The notes: a model not told the origin generated them from the sequence alone. DNA of 64,000 bases from Halobaculum sp. XH14 (GCF_032116555.1 NZ_CP134949.1:3038001-3102000), one strand, 5' to 3'. Counted from the stretch's first letter, positions 26,257-35,136 are shown. Made by a program: numbers and translations.

Positions 26257-27453
26257 CTACCGGTCCCGCAGCACCGACTCGCCGGGCTTCGTCCGCGCGC
26301 CGCCGCTCAACACGACGCCGGCGTTGAGCTTCGTGTCGATGCCGGTCTTCACCGCGTCCCCGCAGACGACCCCGAACTTCCGGCGACCCGTGGAGGTCGA
26401 CTCCCCTTTCACCCGCATGCGGACCGGCTCGTCGTCGTGCCGGAGGTTCGCAACCGTCGTCCCCGCGCCGAAGTTCACGTCCCGTCCGAGCACGCTGTCG
26501 CCGACGTACGAGAGGTGTCCGGCCGTCGCGCCGCGCATGAACACGCTGTTTTTCACCTCGACGGCGTGGCCGACCTTCGCGTCCGGTCCGACGAGCGTCG
26601 AGCCGCGGACGTACGCGTTCGGCCCGACGCTCGCGCCCGACCGCACCAGCGCCGGCCCCTCGATGACGACGCCGGCGTCCACCTCCGCGCCCTCCTCGAC
26701 GACGACGCGCCCGCGGAGGTCGGCCGACCCGTGGACGTCGCCGGCGACGTCCCGTTCGAGTTCGCCGAGCTTCCACTCGTTCGCCTCGAGCAGTTCCCAC
26801 GGTCGGCCCACGTCCAGCCAGCGCTCGAACGGGACGACCCGCACGTCGGCTCGCTCGCAGGCCCGCGTGAGCACGTCCGTGAGCTCCAGTTCGCCCCGCT
26901 CGCTCTCCCCGACGTCGAGCCAATCCTGGGCCTCGGCCGGGAAGGCGTACGCGCCGGTGTTGACGAGGTTCGAGGGCGGGTCCGCCGGCTTCTCGGTGAC
27001 GCCGGTCGCGAAGCGCTCCCCGTCGCGCGATTCGGTGTGGAGGACGCCGTAGTTCTCGGGGGAATCGACGCGGTAGGAGCCGACCGTCGGGGCGAACTCG
27101 TACAGCGTCTCGAGGGACGCCTCGTCGTACAGCGCGTCGCCGTTCAGGACGGCGAACGGCCCGGGATCGAGGCGTGGTGCAGCGGCCCTGACGGCGTCGG
27201 CGGTGCCGCGCTGGTCGGTCTGCTCGGCGTACTCGACGGGCACCCCGGCGAACTCGTCGCCGAAGAACTCGCGGACCGGCGCCGACTCGTAGCCGACGAC
27301 GAGCACGAGCCGCGACGCGCCGGCGGAAACCGCGGCCGCCGCGGCGTGGGCGACGAGCGGACGGTCGGCGACGGGGAGCATCGGCTTGGGGCGGCTCGCG
27401 GTCAGCGGCCGCATTCGCGTCCCTTCGCCGGCCGCCAGGAGGACAGTCTGCAT
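26257..27453 (-). CDS. Bifunctional sugar-1-phosphate nucleotidyltransferase / acetyltransferase (GlmU-like)
   Basis: The product has 398 residues. The N-terminal pyrophosphorylase domain has LLAAGEGTRMRPLTASRPKPMLPVADRPL and FAVLNGDALYD (metal-binding Asp). The C-terminal third is a left-handed beta-helix of hexapeptide repeats (VEEGAEVDAGVVIEG, VGPNAYVRG, VGHAVEVKNSVFM), ending with GVVCGDAVKTGIDTKLNAGVVL, the archaeal GlmU-type acetyl-CoA-binding end. It should acetylate glucosamine-1-P and make UDP-GlcNAc, or do both for a related sugar. It is followed in genome order by glmS and a second nucleotidyltransferase on the same strand, giving a UDP-GlcNAc synthesis cluster. Confidence 0.9.
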   Translation of the reverse strand: MQTVLLAAGEGTRMRPLTASRPKPMLPVADRPLVAHAAAAAVSAGASRLVLVVGYESAPVREFFGDEFAGVPVEYAEQTDQRGTADAVRAAAPRLDPGPFAVLNGDALYDEASLETLYEFAPTVGSYRVDSPENYGVLHTESRDGERFATGVTEKPADPPSNLVNTGAYAFPAEAQDWLDVGESERGELELTDVLTRACERADVRVVPFERWLDVGRPWELLEANEWKLGELERDVAGDVHGSADLRGRVVVEEGAEVDAGVVIEGPALVRSGASVGPNAYVRGSTLVGPDAKVGHAVEVKNSVFMRGATAGHLSYVGDSVLGRDVNFGAGTTVANLRHDDEPVRMRVKGESTSTGRRKFGVVCGDAVKTGIDTKLNAGVVLSGGARTKPGESVLRDR

Positions 27454-27532
27454 GGGAGCTACCGCGTCCGCCGGACGCAAATCCGTTGTGGCTCGCGCGA
27501 CGCCCGCGGCGGCCGCGTCATCCGACCGGCCG

Positions 27533-29341
27533 TCATTCGACCGTGACGCTCTTGGCGAGGTTGCGCGGCCGGTCGATGCTGCGGCCGAGGCGGTTCGCCA
27601 TGTGGTAGGCGACGAGCTGGAGCTGTGCGTTCGCCAGCACCGGCGCGGTCCGCGGGTGCGTCTCCGGCACCGACAGCACGGCGTCTGCGTAGCGCTCGAC
27701 GTCCGAGGCCCCGTCCGTGACCGCGACGACCGGCGCGTCGCGCGCCTCGACCTCCTTCACGTTCCCGATGGTCTTTCTCGCCCGCTCGTCGTCGCCCGTC
27801 ACCACGGCGAACACGGGCGTCTCGTCGGTCACGAGCGCGAGCGTCCCGTGTTTCAGCTCGCCCGCCGCGAACCCCTCGGCGTGCTCGTAGGTGATCTCCT
27901 TGAACTTCAGCGCACCCTCCAGCGCGACGGGGTAGGCCGACCCGCGCCCGATGAAGAAGTACGACTCCGAGCCGAGGTACTCGTCCACGACGGCCTCGGC
28001 GTTCGACTCGTCGAGGACGTGCTGGAGGTGGTTCGGGAGGTCACGCAGCGCCGCCACCAGCTCCCGGGAGTCCGCGCCGTCGCGCTCGGCGAGTTCGGCC
28101 GTGAACAGCGAGAGCGCGACGAGCTGTGAGGAGAACGTCTTCGTCGCCGCGACGCCGATCTCGGGCCCCGAGCGGATGTAGAGGACGTGGTCACACTCCC
28201 GGGCGGCCGTCGAGTCGACGACGTTCGTGAGCGCCAGCGTCTCCGCGCCCCGCGCGTCGGCCTCCCGGAGCGCCGAGAGCGTGTCGGCGGTCTCGCCGCT
28301 CTGGGTGACGCCGACGACGAGCGTGTCGTCGGTCACGGGCGCCGGCCCGGTCGCGTACTCGCTGGCGAGGAACGCCTGGGCCGGGATGCCCGCCGAGCGG
28401 AGCGCCTCGACGCCGAACAGCGCCGCGTGGTAGGAGGTGCCACAGGCGACGAACTGGATCCGGCCGGGCGTCGACAGCCCGTCGAGCTGGTCGACGGTGA
28501 CCCGGCCCGCGAGCTCGTCCAGCCGGCCGCTGAGCCCCTGCCGGAGCGCGGTCGGCTGCTCGTTGATCTCCTTCAGCATGAAGTGGTCGTAGCCGCTCTT
28601 GCCGGTCTGTTCGGCGCTCCAGTCGACGGTCGTCACGGACTTCTCGACGGGGGTCCCGTCCGCGTCGGTCACGCGCCAGCCGTCAGGGTCGAGCACCGCG
28701 AACTCGCCGTCGTCGAGGTAGACGACGTCGCGCGTGTGTTCGAGGAACGCCGGCACGTCGCTGCCGAGGTACGTGGCGTCCTCTCCCACGCCGAGCACGA
28801 GCGGCGAGTCGTTCCGCGCGGCGAACACGCGCTCCTCGTCGGCGAGCACGACCGCGATGGCGTAGCTCCCCTCGATGCGGTCGAGCGCGTTCCTGACCGC
28901 GGCCTCGGGGTCGAGGCCGTCCCCGAGCGCGCGGGAGACGAGGTGGGGGACGACCTCGGTGTCGGTGTCGCTGTCGAACGTCACGCCCTCGGACGCCAGT
29001 TCGTCACGGAGCGCCTGGTAGTTCTCGATGATGCCGTTGTGGACGACGGCGACCCCGCCCGACTCGTCGACGTGCGGGTGGGCGTTCGCGTCCGTCGGCG
29101 GGCCGTGGGTGCTCCAGCGGGTGTGGCCGATGCCGACCGAGCCCGCGGGGGCCGTCTCCCCGGCGTCGATGGCGTCCCGGAGGTTCTCCAGTTCGCCCGC
29201 GCGCTTTTGCACGTCGAGTCCCGGCGTCGAGAGCGCGACACCGGCCGAGTCGTAGCCGCGGTACTCCAGCGTCGAGAGCCCGTCGAGCACGACGTCGAGC
29301 GTCTCGTCGCCCCGGCCGACGACGCCGATGATGCCACACAT
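27533..29341 (-). CDS. glmS: Glutamine-fructose-6-phosphate aminotransferase (isomerizing)
   Basis: The product has 602 residues. The N-terminus MCGIIGVVGRGD places the nucleophilic Cys2 of the class II glutaminase domain, followed by HTRWSTHGPPTDANAHPH and NGIIENYQ. Two SIS domains follow (FVACGTSYHAALFGVE near 305; FFIGRGSAYPVALEGALKFKEITYEHAEGFAAGELKHG near 475). It ends with NLAKSVTVE, the conserved family terminus. It makes glucosamine-6-P from fructose-6-P and glutamine. The start overlaps the upstream nucleotidyltransferase stop by one base, so translation is coupled. Confidence 0.96.
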   Translation of the reverse strand: MCGIIGVVGRGDETLDVVLDGLSTLEYRGYDSAGVALSTPGLDVQKRAGELENLRDAIDAGETAPAGSVGIGHTRWSTHGPPTDANAHPHVDESGGVAVVHNGIIENYQALRDELASEGVTFDSDTDTEVVPHLVSRALGDGLDPEAAVRNALDRIEGSYAIAVVLADEERVFAARNDSPLVLGVGEDATYLGSDVPAFLEHTRDVVYLDDGEFAVLDPDGWRVTDADGTPVEKSVTTVDWSAEQTGKSGYDHFMLKEINEQPTALRQGLSGRLDELAGRVTVDQLDGLSTPGRIQFVACGTSYHAALFGVEALRSAGIPAQAFLASEYATGPAPVTDDTLVVGVTQSGETADTLSALREADARGAETLALTNVVDSTAARECDHVLYIRSGPEIGVAATKTFSSQLVALSLFTAELAERDGADSRELVAALRDLPNHLQHVLDESNAEAVVDEYLGSESYFFIGRGSAYPVALEGALKFKEITYEHAEGFAAGELKHGTLALVTDETPVFAVVTGDDERARKTIGNVKEVEARDAPVVAVTDGASDVERYADAVLSVPETHPRTAPVLANAQLQLVAYHMANRLGRSIDRPRNLAKSVTVE

Positions 29342-30534
29342 CAGCGGGTCACCTCCGCGTCCGCCGCGACGTTACCGTCGACGACTGCGCCCGGCCCGAC
29401 GCGCGCGCCGGGGCCGACGAGCGAGCCCGGGACGACGGTCGCGCCCCCGCCCAGATGCGCCCGGTCGGCGAGCACGCAGCCGAGCCGCCGATCCTCGTGG
29501 ATCCGCGTGCCGACGCGGACGTCGCTCGGGCCGGCCGGCACCGTCGCGCCGGCGCCGACGACCGCGCCCTGGCCAGTCACCGTGTCCGCCAGCGTCGCGT
29601 TCGCGCCGACGCGCGTGTCGTCGTCGACGACGCTCCGCCGGACGGTCGCGCCCGCCTCGACGGTCGCGTTCCGGCCGAGCGCCACGTCGGGGCCGACGAC
29701 CGCGCCGGGTTCGACGACCGCGTCGGGGCCGACGACGACCGGGGCGAACAGCGTCGCGTCGGGGTGGACGCGCGCGCTCTCGGCCAGGTACGCCCCGTCC
29801 CCGCGTTCGGGCTCGTCGACCAGCCCGCGTTCGAGCAGCCGACCGGCGAGTTCGAGCAGGTCCCACGGGTAGGTCACCTCCGAGCGGAGCCCGTCCGCGT
29901 GGACCCCCCGGACGTGGCCGCCGCGCTCGATGACGGCCGCGATGGCGTCCGTGAGCCCGAGTTCGCCGTCGGTCCGCGGCGTGGCCTCCAGATCGGAGAA
30001 GACGGAGGGGCCGAAGGCGTACACGCCGGCGTTCAGCAGCCGGTAACCGTCGCGGTCGGGCCGCTCGACCAGCTCGGTGACGGTGTCGCCGTCGAGGCCG
30101 ACCGCGCCGTACATCGGCGCCTCCTCGGACTCGACGACCGCCAGGGTCGCCACGTCCTCGGTGGTGTGGGCCGAGAGGACGGCGTCGATCATCTCGTTCG
30201 CGAGCACCTCGTCGCCGTTGACGACGAGGAAGTCCTCGTCGATGGTATCGCGGACCCGGAGGAGGGCGTGGCCGCTGCCGAGCTGCTTGCGCTGGACGTG
30301 GTAGGTGATCGGCCGGTCCCGGTAGGTCGAGCCGAAGTGGTTCTGGACCCGGTCGCGCTCGTAGCCGACGACGACGTGGAGGTCGTCGATGCCGGCGTTG
30401 ACGAGCGCGTCGAGCACGTACTCGAGGATCGGTCGGTTCGCGGCCGGAAGCATCGGTTTCGGCCGGTGACGGGTGAGCGGGCGGAGGCGCTGGCCCTCGC
30501 CCGCGGCGAGGACGACGGCGGAGTCGAGTTCCAT
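29341..30534 (-). CDS. Sugar-1-phosphate nucleotidyltransferase with hexapeptide-repeat C-terminus
   Basis: The product has 397 residues. The N-terminal NTP-transferase domain (VVLAAGEGQRLRPLTRHRPKPMLP; FLVVNGDEVLAN) and a C-terminal left-handed beta-helix (VVVGPDAVVEPGAVVGPDVALG..., VRVGTRIHEDRRLG) are clear. It resembles AglF-type haloarchaeal enzymes that make UDP-glucose or dTDP-like sugars for N-glycosylation. Compared with the GlmU-like gene it lacks the acetyltransferase-type ending, so probably only nucleotidyl transfer. First gene of the three-gene cluster with glmS and the GlmU-like enzyme. Confidence 0.88.
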   Translation of the reverse strand: MELDSAVVLAAGEGQRLRPLTRHRPKPMLPAANRPILEYVLDALVNAGIDDLHVVVGYERDRVQNHFGSTYRDRPITYHVQRKQLGSGHALLRVRDTIDEDFLVVNGDEVLANEMIDAVLSAHTTEDVATLAVVESEEAPMYGAVGLDGDTVTELVERPDRDGYRLLNAGVYAFGPSVFSDLEATPRTDGELGLTDAIAAVIERGGHVRGVHADGLRSEVTYPWDLLELAGRLLERGLVDEPERGDGAYLAESARVHPDATLFAPVVVGPDAVVEPGAVVGPDVALGRNATVEAGATVRRSVVDDDTRVGANATLADTVTGQGAVVGAGATVPAGPSDVRVGTRIHEDRRLGCVLADRAHLGGGATVVPGSLVGPGARVGPGAVVDGNVAADAEVTR

Positions 30535-30602
30535 GGTGGGTTGTAAGGCGTAACGCGCGAACGTAAATTGTTCAGTCCGGATCGAAACTGACCGGTGCCG
30601 GG

Positions 30603-30758
30603 CTACTCGGCGTCGGCGGCGTCGGCGTTCTCGGCCTCGCGCCGCTCGCTGAGCGTCTCCCAGATCTCGGTGCAGCCGGCACCGTCCTCGACGTCCTGGA
30701 GGTGTGCGTCGTCGGCGTCGTCGTCGCTCTCGCCGGCCCGGGGCGTGGTGTTACTCAT
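30603..30758 (-). CDS. Small acidic haloarchaeal protein with CTEIWE motif
   Basis: The product has 51 residues. A disordered Asp-rich start (SNTTPRAGESDDDADD) is followed by HLQDVEDGAGCTEIWETLSERR, a short amphipathic conserved core with one Cys, and an acidic Ala-rich end. I know similar small proteins from haloarchaea without a function. The start codon lies inside a perfect GTTACTC-N7-GAGTAAC palindrome, so expression is probably controlled by a repressor. A single Cys could suggest redox or metal contact, but nothing supports it beyond the residue. Confidence 0.65.
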   Translation of the reverse strand: MSNTTPRAGESDDDADDAHLQDVEDGAGCTEIWETLSERREAENADAADAE

Positions 30759-30770
30759 CTTGCGAGTAAC
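30750..30770. promoter_or_regulatory. 21-bp palindrome GTTACTC-N7-GAGTAAC over the start codon
   Basis: Perfect 7-bp arms at 30750-30756 and 30764-30770. It covers the ATG of the CTEIWE gene, where a leaderless transcript would begin. A closely matching 21-bp element is found at 40488-40508 in the same position relative to another gene (16 of 21 bases equal). Likely repressor operator. Confidence 0.6.
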
Positions 30771-31458
30771 CACATGCCCGGGTGTCATGAATCTATCGGT
30801 GCGGGGTATCGGTGGTGATCTTTTCGGGTGGAATCGCGGTCGGGTTTGAATTCGGTTTGTGTGTCGCGTCCGGTCTCGTCTCGAGTATCGCGGCGACCAC
30901 CTCGAAATCCCCCGCGGCTGTCGGCTCCCGCGACCGCTGCTTCGCGCTTCGCGCTCCCTCCGGTCGCGCTTCAGTGCTTGCAGGGTCGGGGTTCGGCGAC
31001 GTACGGGAGAGCACGCTCTCCCGAATTCACGGGCGCAAGCGCCCGTGAACGCCGCGGCCCCTTTCAGTCCCACCTGACTGCACGGCACCGCGACCGTCCC
31101 GCACAGCCACACGCCTCCCCAGCCGATTCGTTCACTCGGCTCGCTTCGCTCGCCGTCGCTCTCTCATCCCTCGCGCGCGTCCGGCGGGCACTACCCGGGA
31201 CCTGCGATCCCGTGAGTTCACCCTCGCTCGCAGGCTCGCTCGCGTGAGCGACGCAGGAGCGAACGAGAACACGCGGGTCGAGCGAAGCAAGTCCCGCGAA
31301 GGCCGAGGAGCGCAACGGCCGCACCGAGTCGACAGCCGCGGGGACTTTCGAAGCGTGCGTCACGAGATCTGAACCGACCGCCGAGACAATATCCCGCTTC
31401 GTCTCTCCCCGCCCACACACCACCCGACGTTAAGCCCGTGGCACCCACAGCCGACCCC
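30771..31458. other. Structured non-coding region rich in inverted repeats
   Basis: No coding frame is convincing in either direction. The stretch has strong hairpins (31004-31049), CCCCTTTCAGTCCCAC at about 31059-31074, and several CTCGCTTCGCTCGC / GCGAGCGAAGC-type inverted repeats from about 31130 to 31300. Such hairpin-rich, TCGC-type repeat sequence is a recurrent intergenic type in haloarchaeal genomes in my experience. The TrmB promoter lies at the right end (CGTTAAG about 25 nt before the start). Confidence 0.5.
31004..31049. repeat. Two tandem perfect hairpins
   Basis: Hairpin 1 (31004-31023) has a 9-bp stem, CGGGAGAGC / GCTCTCCCG with AC loop. Hairpin 2 (31026-31049) has an 11-bp stem, TTCACGGGCGC / GCGCCCGTGAA with AA loop. 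Only two bases separate them. They could be an RNA structure, a terminator-like element or part of a dispersed repeat. Confidence 0.6.
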
Positions 31459-32319
31459 ATGGACGGCGAGCGCGACCCCGGCGACCTCCTCGAAACGCTC
31501 GAACTCACCGAGTACGAGGAGCGCGCCCTCGAACGGCTCATCGAACTCGGACGCACGACGGCCCCCGACCTCTCGGAGGCCACCGGCGTCCCGAAGGCGC
31601 GGATCTACGGCGTGCTCGACGAACTCGCGGACGCCGGCTACGTCAAGGTTATTCCGGGACGGCCCAAGCAGTACCAGCCGAAATCGCCCGACGACATCCT
31701 CGACCGCGCGATCGAGAACCGCCGGCAGTCCTATGAGACGTACCGGAGCGACGTCGAGGAGATCCGCGAGTCGTTCCTCGCGGCGTTCGGCCCGCTGTAC
31801 GACCGGGCGAGCGAGGACATCTCCCCGACCGAGGAGCTGTTCCACGTCGTCGACGTCGGCGAGCCGAGCGAGCGGGAGACCCGGTCGCTCTACGGCGGGG
31901 CCGACGAGCGCGTCCACGTGCTCACCAAGAGCTTCGAGTACTTCGACTCCATCGAGCCGGCGTTCGCGGACGCCTACGAGCGCGGCTGTGAGCTCCGCGT
32001 GCTGTTTCTCGACCCCGAGTTCCTCGCCGGGGACAACGCCGCCGTCCAGGAGCGAACGGTCGAGTACCTGCGTTCCGAGTACCCCGACGTCGCCAGCCGC
32101 TTCAGCGCGACCCGCCTGCCGTGGCGCGGCACCGTCGCGGACCCGAGCCTGGAGTACGACTCCGGGGAGGCGGTGCTGCTCGTCGAGGAGGAGGACATCC
32201 CGCTGCACAAGCGCCAGGCCGCCGTGACCGAGAACGCCTCCTTCGTCGCGGGACTGGAGCGGTACTTCGACCTGACGTGGGAGTACGACACGCTGGAGTC
32301 GGACCCGTACGAGGGGTAA
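31459..32319 (+). CDS. TrmB-family transcriptional regulator
   Basis: The product has 286 residues. The N-terminal winged helix is typical (LELTEYEERALERLIELGRTTAPDLSEATGVPKARIYGVLDELADAGYVKVIPGRPKQYQP), followed by a coiled linker (DRAIENRRQSYETYRSDVEEIRESF) and a C-terminal PLD-like/effector domain with VHVLTKSFEYFDSIEPAF and LRVLFLDPEFLAG. The start at 31459 was preferred over a GTG at 31438 because CGTTAAG lies 25 nt upstream as a TATA-like box. TrmB regulators in haloarchaea often sense sugars. No transport or sugar operon is directly linked, so it may act elsewhere, perhaps on the sugar-nucleotide genes nearby. Confidence 0.87.
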   Translation: MDGERDPGDLLETLELTEYEERALERLIELGRTTAPDLSEATGVPKARIYGVLDELADAGYVKVIPGRPKQYQPKSPDDILDRAIENRRQSYETYRSDVEEIRESFLAAFGPLYDRASEDISPTEELFHVVDVGEPSERETRSLYGGADERVHVLTKSFEYFDSIEPAFADAYERGCELRVLFLDPEFLAGDNAAVQERTVEYLRSEYPDVASRFSATRLPWRGTVADPSLEYDSGEAVLLVEEEDIPLHKRQAAVTENASFVAGLERYFDLTWEYDTLESDPYEG

Positions 32320-32528
32320 CACAATCGTACCCCGCCACCTCCCGTTCGGCAAGTCGTCGTGGAGCCGACGGCGATTGTCGCCAAACGGGGAAGAACGTGG
32401 CCCGGAACCGACAGTCCAGGTCCCCTACCCTAGTCGAACTGCGGCTTACGGGAGCCGGTTCGAGTGCCGAGAACGGCAAATCGCGGTAGCAATCGGATTA
32501 CTTTGTTTGTGGGATGCTAGCACGTGGC

Positions 32529-33296
32529 ATGCGAAGACGCGAGTACCTCCTCGGCTCGGCCCTGTTTGCCGTCGGGTTGAGCGGATGCACGACGACTGCT
32601 GACCGACGGACGATGTTTCAACAGTCGGCCACCACGGCCGGAACCGATCAGGCCACCGGCACGTCGACGGCCGACGGAAGTGGAACGGAAGCGTCTCCCA
32701 CGGGCGAGGCCGACGGTGAACCAGTAATCGAGCTCGGCGAAAGCGAACTCGTCGTCGACGAGTCGAGGTTCAGCACGGACGTCTATGTGAGCGTCGCCGT
32801 CGAAAACGTCGGCGCTGGCCACTCCGGCACCCTCGAGGTCGTCGCGGATTGGTACAACGACGCGGGGGAGTACATGGGGAACGACTCCGCGTTCCTGAAC
32901 TCGCTGGGCCCAGGAGAGATCTGGGCCGCACGCGTCTACTACCTCGGGGGCAGTGGAGAGGAGGTGAACGACTACGAGGTGGCTGGAGAGTACAACGTCG
33001 AGCCTCCCGACATGAATCCGGACGGCCTCAGTTTGCTTGAGAGCGAGCTTCAGGTCGGGGAGGACGAGGCGGTAGTCTCCGGGCGGGTGGAGAACCGGCG
33101 AACGGAACCCGTCTCATACATCGAAGCAACGGCGAAACTCTACGACGCAGAGGGTGTGGTCCTTGGCGACGAGTGGACCAACGTGACCGACGTCCCAGCG
33201 GGGGAAGTGTGGGCGTTCGAACTCACGTGGCTCGCTTTCGGACGAGCCCAGGACGTCGCAGAGCATTCGATGTGGCTCGAGGATTCGGCCCTGTGA
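32529..33296 (+). CDS. Tat lipoprotein with FxLYD-like domain
   Basis: The product has 255 residues. The start at 32529 places MRRREYLLGSALFAVGLSGC, a twin-arginine signal with lipobox, at the very N-terminus; an ATG 15 nt upstream would put the TATA-like TTACTTTG too near. After a Thr/Ser/Gly linker there are two beta-sandwich repeats of the FxLYD/DUF3426 type: VSVAVENVGAGHSGTLEVVADWYNDAGEYMGND and VSGRVENRRTEPVSYIEATAKLYDAEG. Both carry the 'GEIWA / GEVWAF' strand. Extracellular, lipid-anchored; function unknown. Codon use is somewhat less GC-biased than in the neighbours. Confidence 0.8.
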   Translation: MRRREYLLGSALFAVGLSGCTTTADRRTMFQQSATTAGTDQATGTSTADGSGTEASPTGEADGEPVIELGESELVVDESRFSTDVYVSVAVENVGAGHSGTLEVVADWYNDAGEYMGNDSAFLNSLGPGEIWAARVYYLGGSGEEVNDYEVAGEYNVEPPDMNPDGLSLLESELQVGEDEAVVSGRVENRRTEPVSYIEATAKLYDAEGVVLGDEWTNVTDVPAGEVWAFELTWLAFGRAQDVAEHSMWLEDSAL

Positions 33297-33389
33297 AATC
33301 GTCCGGATTGGTAGTCGAGCACGACGGAAGCCCAGGCTATCGAAATCCGCACTTGGAGTAGTGACGTCCCGTCGTCGGGGACAGGTGAG

Positions 33390-34370
33390 TTACTCGTCTT
33401 TCGCTCGCAACAGTTCGCGGACCGAATCCTCCACGCCGTACTCAGGCTCCCACCCGAGCGTCTCTCGCGCCTCGGAGATGTCCACCTCGAACGAGTCCAC
33501 CAGCGTCTCGGCGCTCCGCGGGTTCTCGACCAGTTTCACCTCGGGTTCCGTCCCGAGCTCCTCGCCGGCCAGCCGCCGGACCAGCTCCGCGACGGCCATC
33601 ACGCCCGGGTCCTCCTCGGAGGCGATCTCGTACTTCTCGACGCCCGTCTCGCCGGCCTCCAGTTGCTCGAACAGCCGTTCGGCGCTCCGGACGTACGCGC
33701 GGGCCACGTCCTTGACGTGGATGTAGTTGCGGGCCTGCGTGCCCGGCTCGTACACTGTCAGCGGCTCGCCGGCGAGCGCGCGGCTCACGAAGAAGTTGAT
33801 GACCGTCCCCTTCGAGACGCGCCGGCCGCCGATCTCGTGTTCGCCGTACAGGTTCGACTTGAGGTAGAGGTGGGCCGGGAACGCGCCGGCCGCGAAGTCC
33901 TCGATGGCGTGCTCGGAGAGCACCTTCGTCCGGCCGTACCAGTTCATCGGGTCCCGCCCGTCCGCGGCCGAGATGGGGAACGACTCGGGATCACCGAGCA
34001 CCGCCATGCTGAACGGGAACACCAGCGCGGCGCCGGTCTTCCGGCAGAACCAGGCGACGTTGTTCGTCCCCGTGACGTTCACGTCGTAGGCCCGATCCGG
34101 GTTCTCCTCGCAGTCGTCGACGCCGCTGACGGCCGCGAGGTGACAGACCACGTCCGCGCCCGAGAGCGTCTCCTCCAGTTCGGGCCGGTTGCGGACGTCG
34201 ACGTGCCGGACGGTGACGTCCTCGATCTCGCGGACCTCGCCGAGATAGAAGTTGTCGAGCGCGGTGACCGTCCAGTCGGGGTGCTGCTCGCGGAGCAGTT
34301 TCACCACGCGGCTGCCGATGAAGCCGGCCGCGCCAGTGACCGCGACGGTGCGGGAGTCGTCGGTCGTCAT
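33390..34370 (-). CDS. NAD-dependent nucleotide-sugar epimerase/dehydratase (extended SDR)
   Basis: The product has 326 residues. It has the Rossmann GAAGFIGS motif near residue 14, DVVCHLAAVSGVDDCE, a catalytic-type FSMAVLG segment and YGRTK (the YxxxK pair), followed by ARNYIHVKDVARAYVRS, which binds the sugar nucleotide. These are the marks of UDP-glucose 4-epimerase-like enzymes. The exact substrate cannot be read. With a second epimerase at 35190-36131 and the sugar-nucleotide cluster upstream it fits surface glycan synthesis. Confidence 0.88.
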   Translation of the reverse strand: MTTDDSRTVAVTGAAGFIGSRVVKLLREQHPDWTVTALDNFYLGEVREIEDVTVRHVDVRNRPELEETLSGADVVCHLAAVSGVDDCEENPDRAYDVNVTGTNNVAWFCRKTGAALVFPFSMAVLGDPESFPISAADGRDPMNWYGRTKVLSEHAIEDFAAGAFPAHLYLKSNLYGEHEIGGRRVSKGTVINFFVSRALAGEPLTVYEPGTQARNYIHVKDVARAYVRSAERLFEQLEAGETGVEKYEIASEEDPGVMAVAELVRRLAGEELGTEPEVKLVENPRSAETLVDSFEVDISEARETLGWEPEYGVEDSVRELLRAKDE

Positions 34371-34463
34371 GGTCGTACGCCCGTCGTGGGGCGGGAAATA
34401 GCCGCCGCTTCCTCGTCGAGAGTGAAAGAGAACACTATCGACGAAGGCCGCACTGGTGGTGGT

Positions 34464-34868
34464 TCACCAGACGGTCTCGACGTTCCCGTCCTCGAACGCG
34501 CCGTCGGTCGTGATGACCGCTTCCGTGGTATGTGCCCGATGGCTCGCAATCACGAGTCCGTCGTGAAGCCCGAAGCAGTCGGCGATCCGTCCGTACTCCC
34601 TGAGCACTTCGCCCGTATCGGGTGGCGTCGTGACGGGGCCGTTCGCGAGGAGCGCTTGCTGTGTCGCTTCCGGCGTTCCGACGAGGTCGATTCCCCTGAC
34701 TGTCTTGTCACGAGCGACCGCGTAGAGTGTTTCCGCGACCGTCGTCGGCGGTGCGTGGATGATCGCTTCGCCCGCCTCGGCCTCGGCGAACAACCGGTCG
34801 GCGCGTCGAGGGAGTGCGTCGACGAGGTACGTCAGCAACGCGACCGCATCAGCGGTGTAGGCCCGCAC
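34464..34868 (-). CDS. PIN-domain toxin (VapC-like)
   Basis: The product has 134 residues. PIN acidic residues are seen: Asp7 in AYTADAVALLTYL, Glu about 46 in TTVAETLYAVA, Asp in FGLHDGLVIASH and the terminal Asp in VITTDGAFED. Probably a Mg-dependent ribonuclease. It follows the AbrB-type antitoxin by 3 nt on the same strand. With it, it separates two epimerase genes, as if inserted into a glycan cluster. Confidence 0.85.
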   Translation of the reverse strand: MRAYTADAVALLTYLVDALPRRADRLFAEAEAGEAIIHAPPTTVAETLYAVARDKTVRGIDLVGTPEATQQALLANGPVTTPPDTGEVLREYGRIADCFGLHDGLVIASHRAHTTEAVITTDGAFEDGNVETVW

Positions 34869-34871
34869 GCG

Positions 34872-35132
34872 TTACACCTCGTCGTAGTTACGCTCGCGGC
34901 GTTCACGGAGACTGTCACGCAGTTCGGCCGCGACCGCATCCCGTTCGGACTCGGAAGCATCGTCCGGCAGGAGCATCCCACGCGCATCGGTCTTGGTCCG
35001 TTTCTTGACGAGGATTCCGCTCTCGGTTTCCACCCAGAGCACCTCATCGCCCGGCTCCAGTCCGTATCGTTCACGGAGCGATTTCGGTATCGTCGCCTGT
35101 CCCTTCTCCGTGATTCGGGTCGCCTCGCTCAT
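34872..35132 (-). CDS. AbrB/MazE/SpoVT-type antitoxin
   Basis: The product has 86 residues. The SpoVT-AbrB swapped-hairpin domain is clear (TRITEKGQATIPKSLRERYGLEPGDEVLWVETESGILVKKR), followed by a tail (LLPDDASESERDAVAAELRDSLRERRERNYDEV) that should bind the toxin. It should repress its own promoter through the AGTAATAC palindrome immediately upstream. Confidence 0.88.
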   Translation of the reverse strand: MSEATRITEKGQATIPKSLRERYGLEPGDEVLWVETESGILVKKRTKTDARGMLLPDDASESERDAVAAELRDSLRERRERNYDEV

Positions 35133-35136
35133 ATGG

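Noticed and set aside
31064-31423. A minus-strand frame of 119 codons before the TrmB gene
   Set aside because: It consists of Ser/Arg/Ala-rich translation of inverted repeats; the DNA structure, not coding, explains it.
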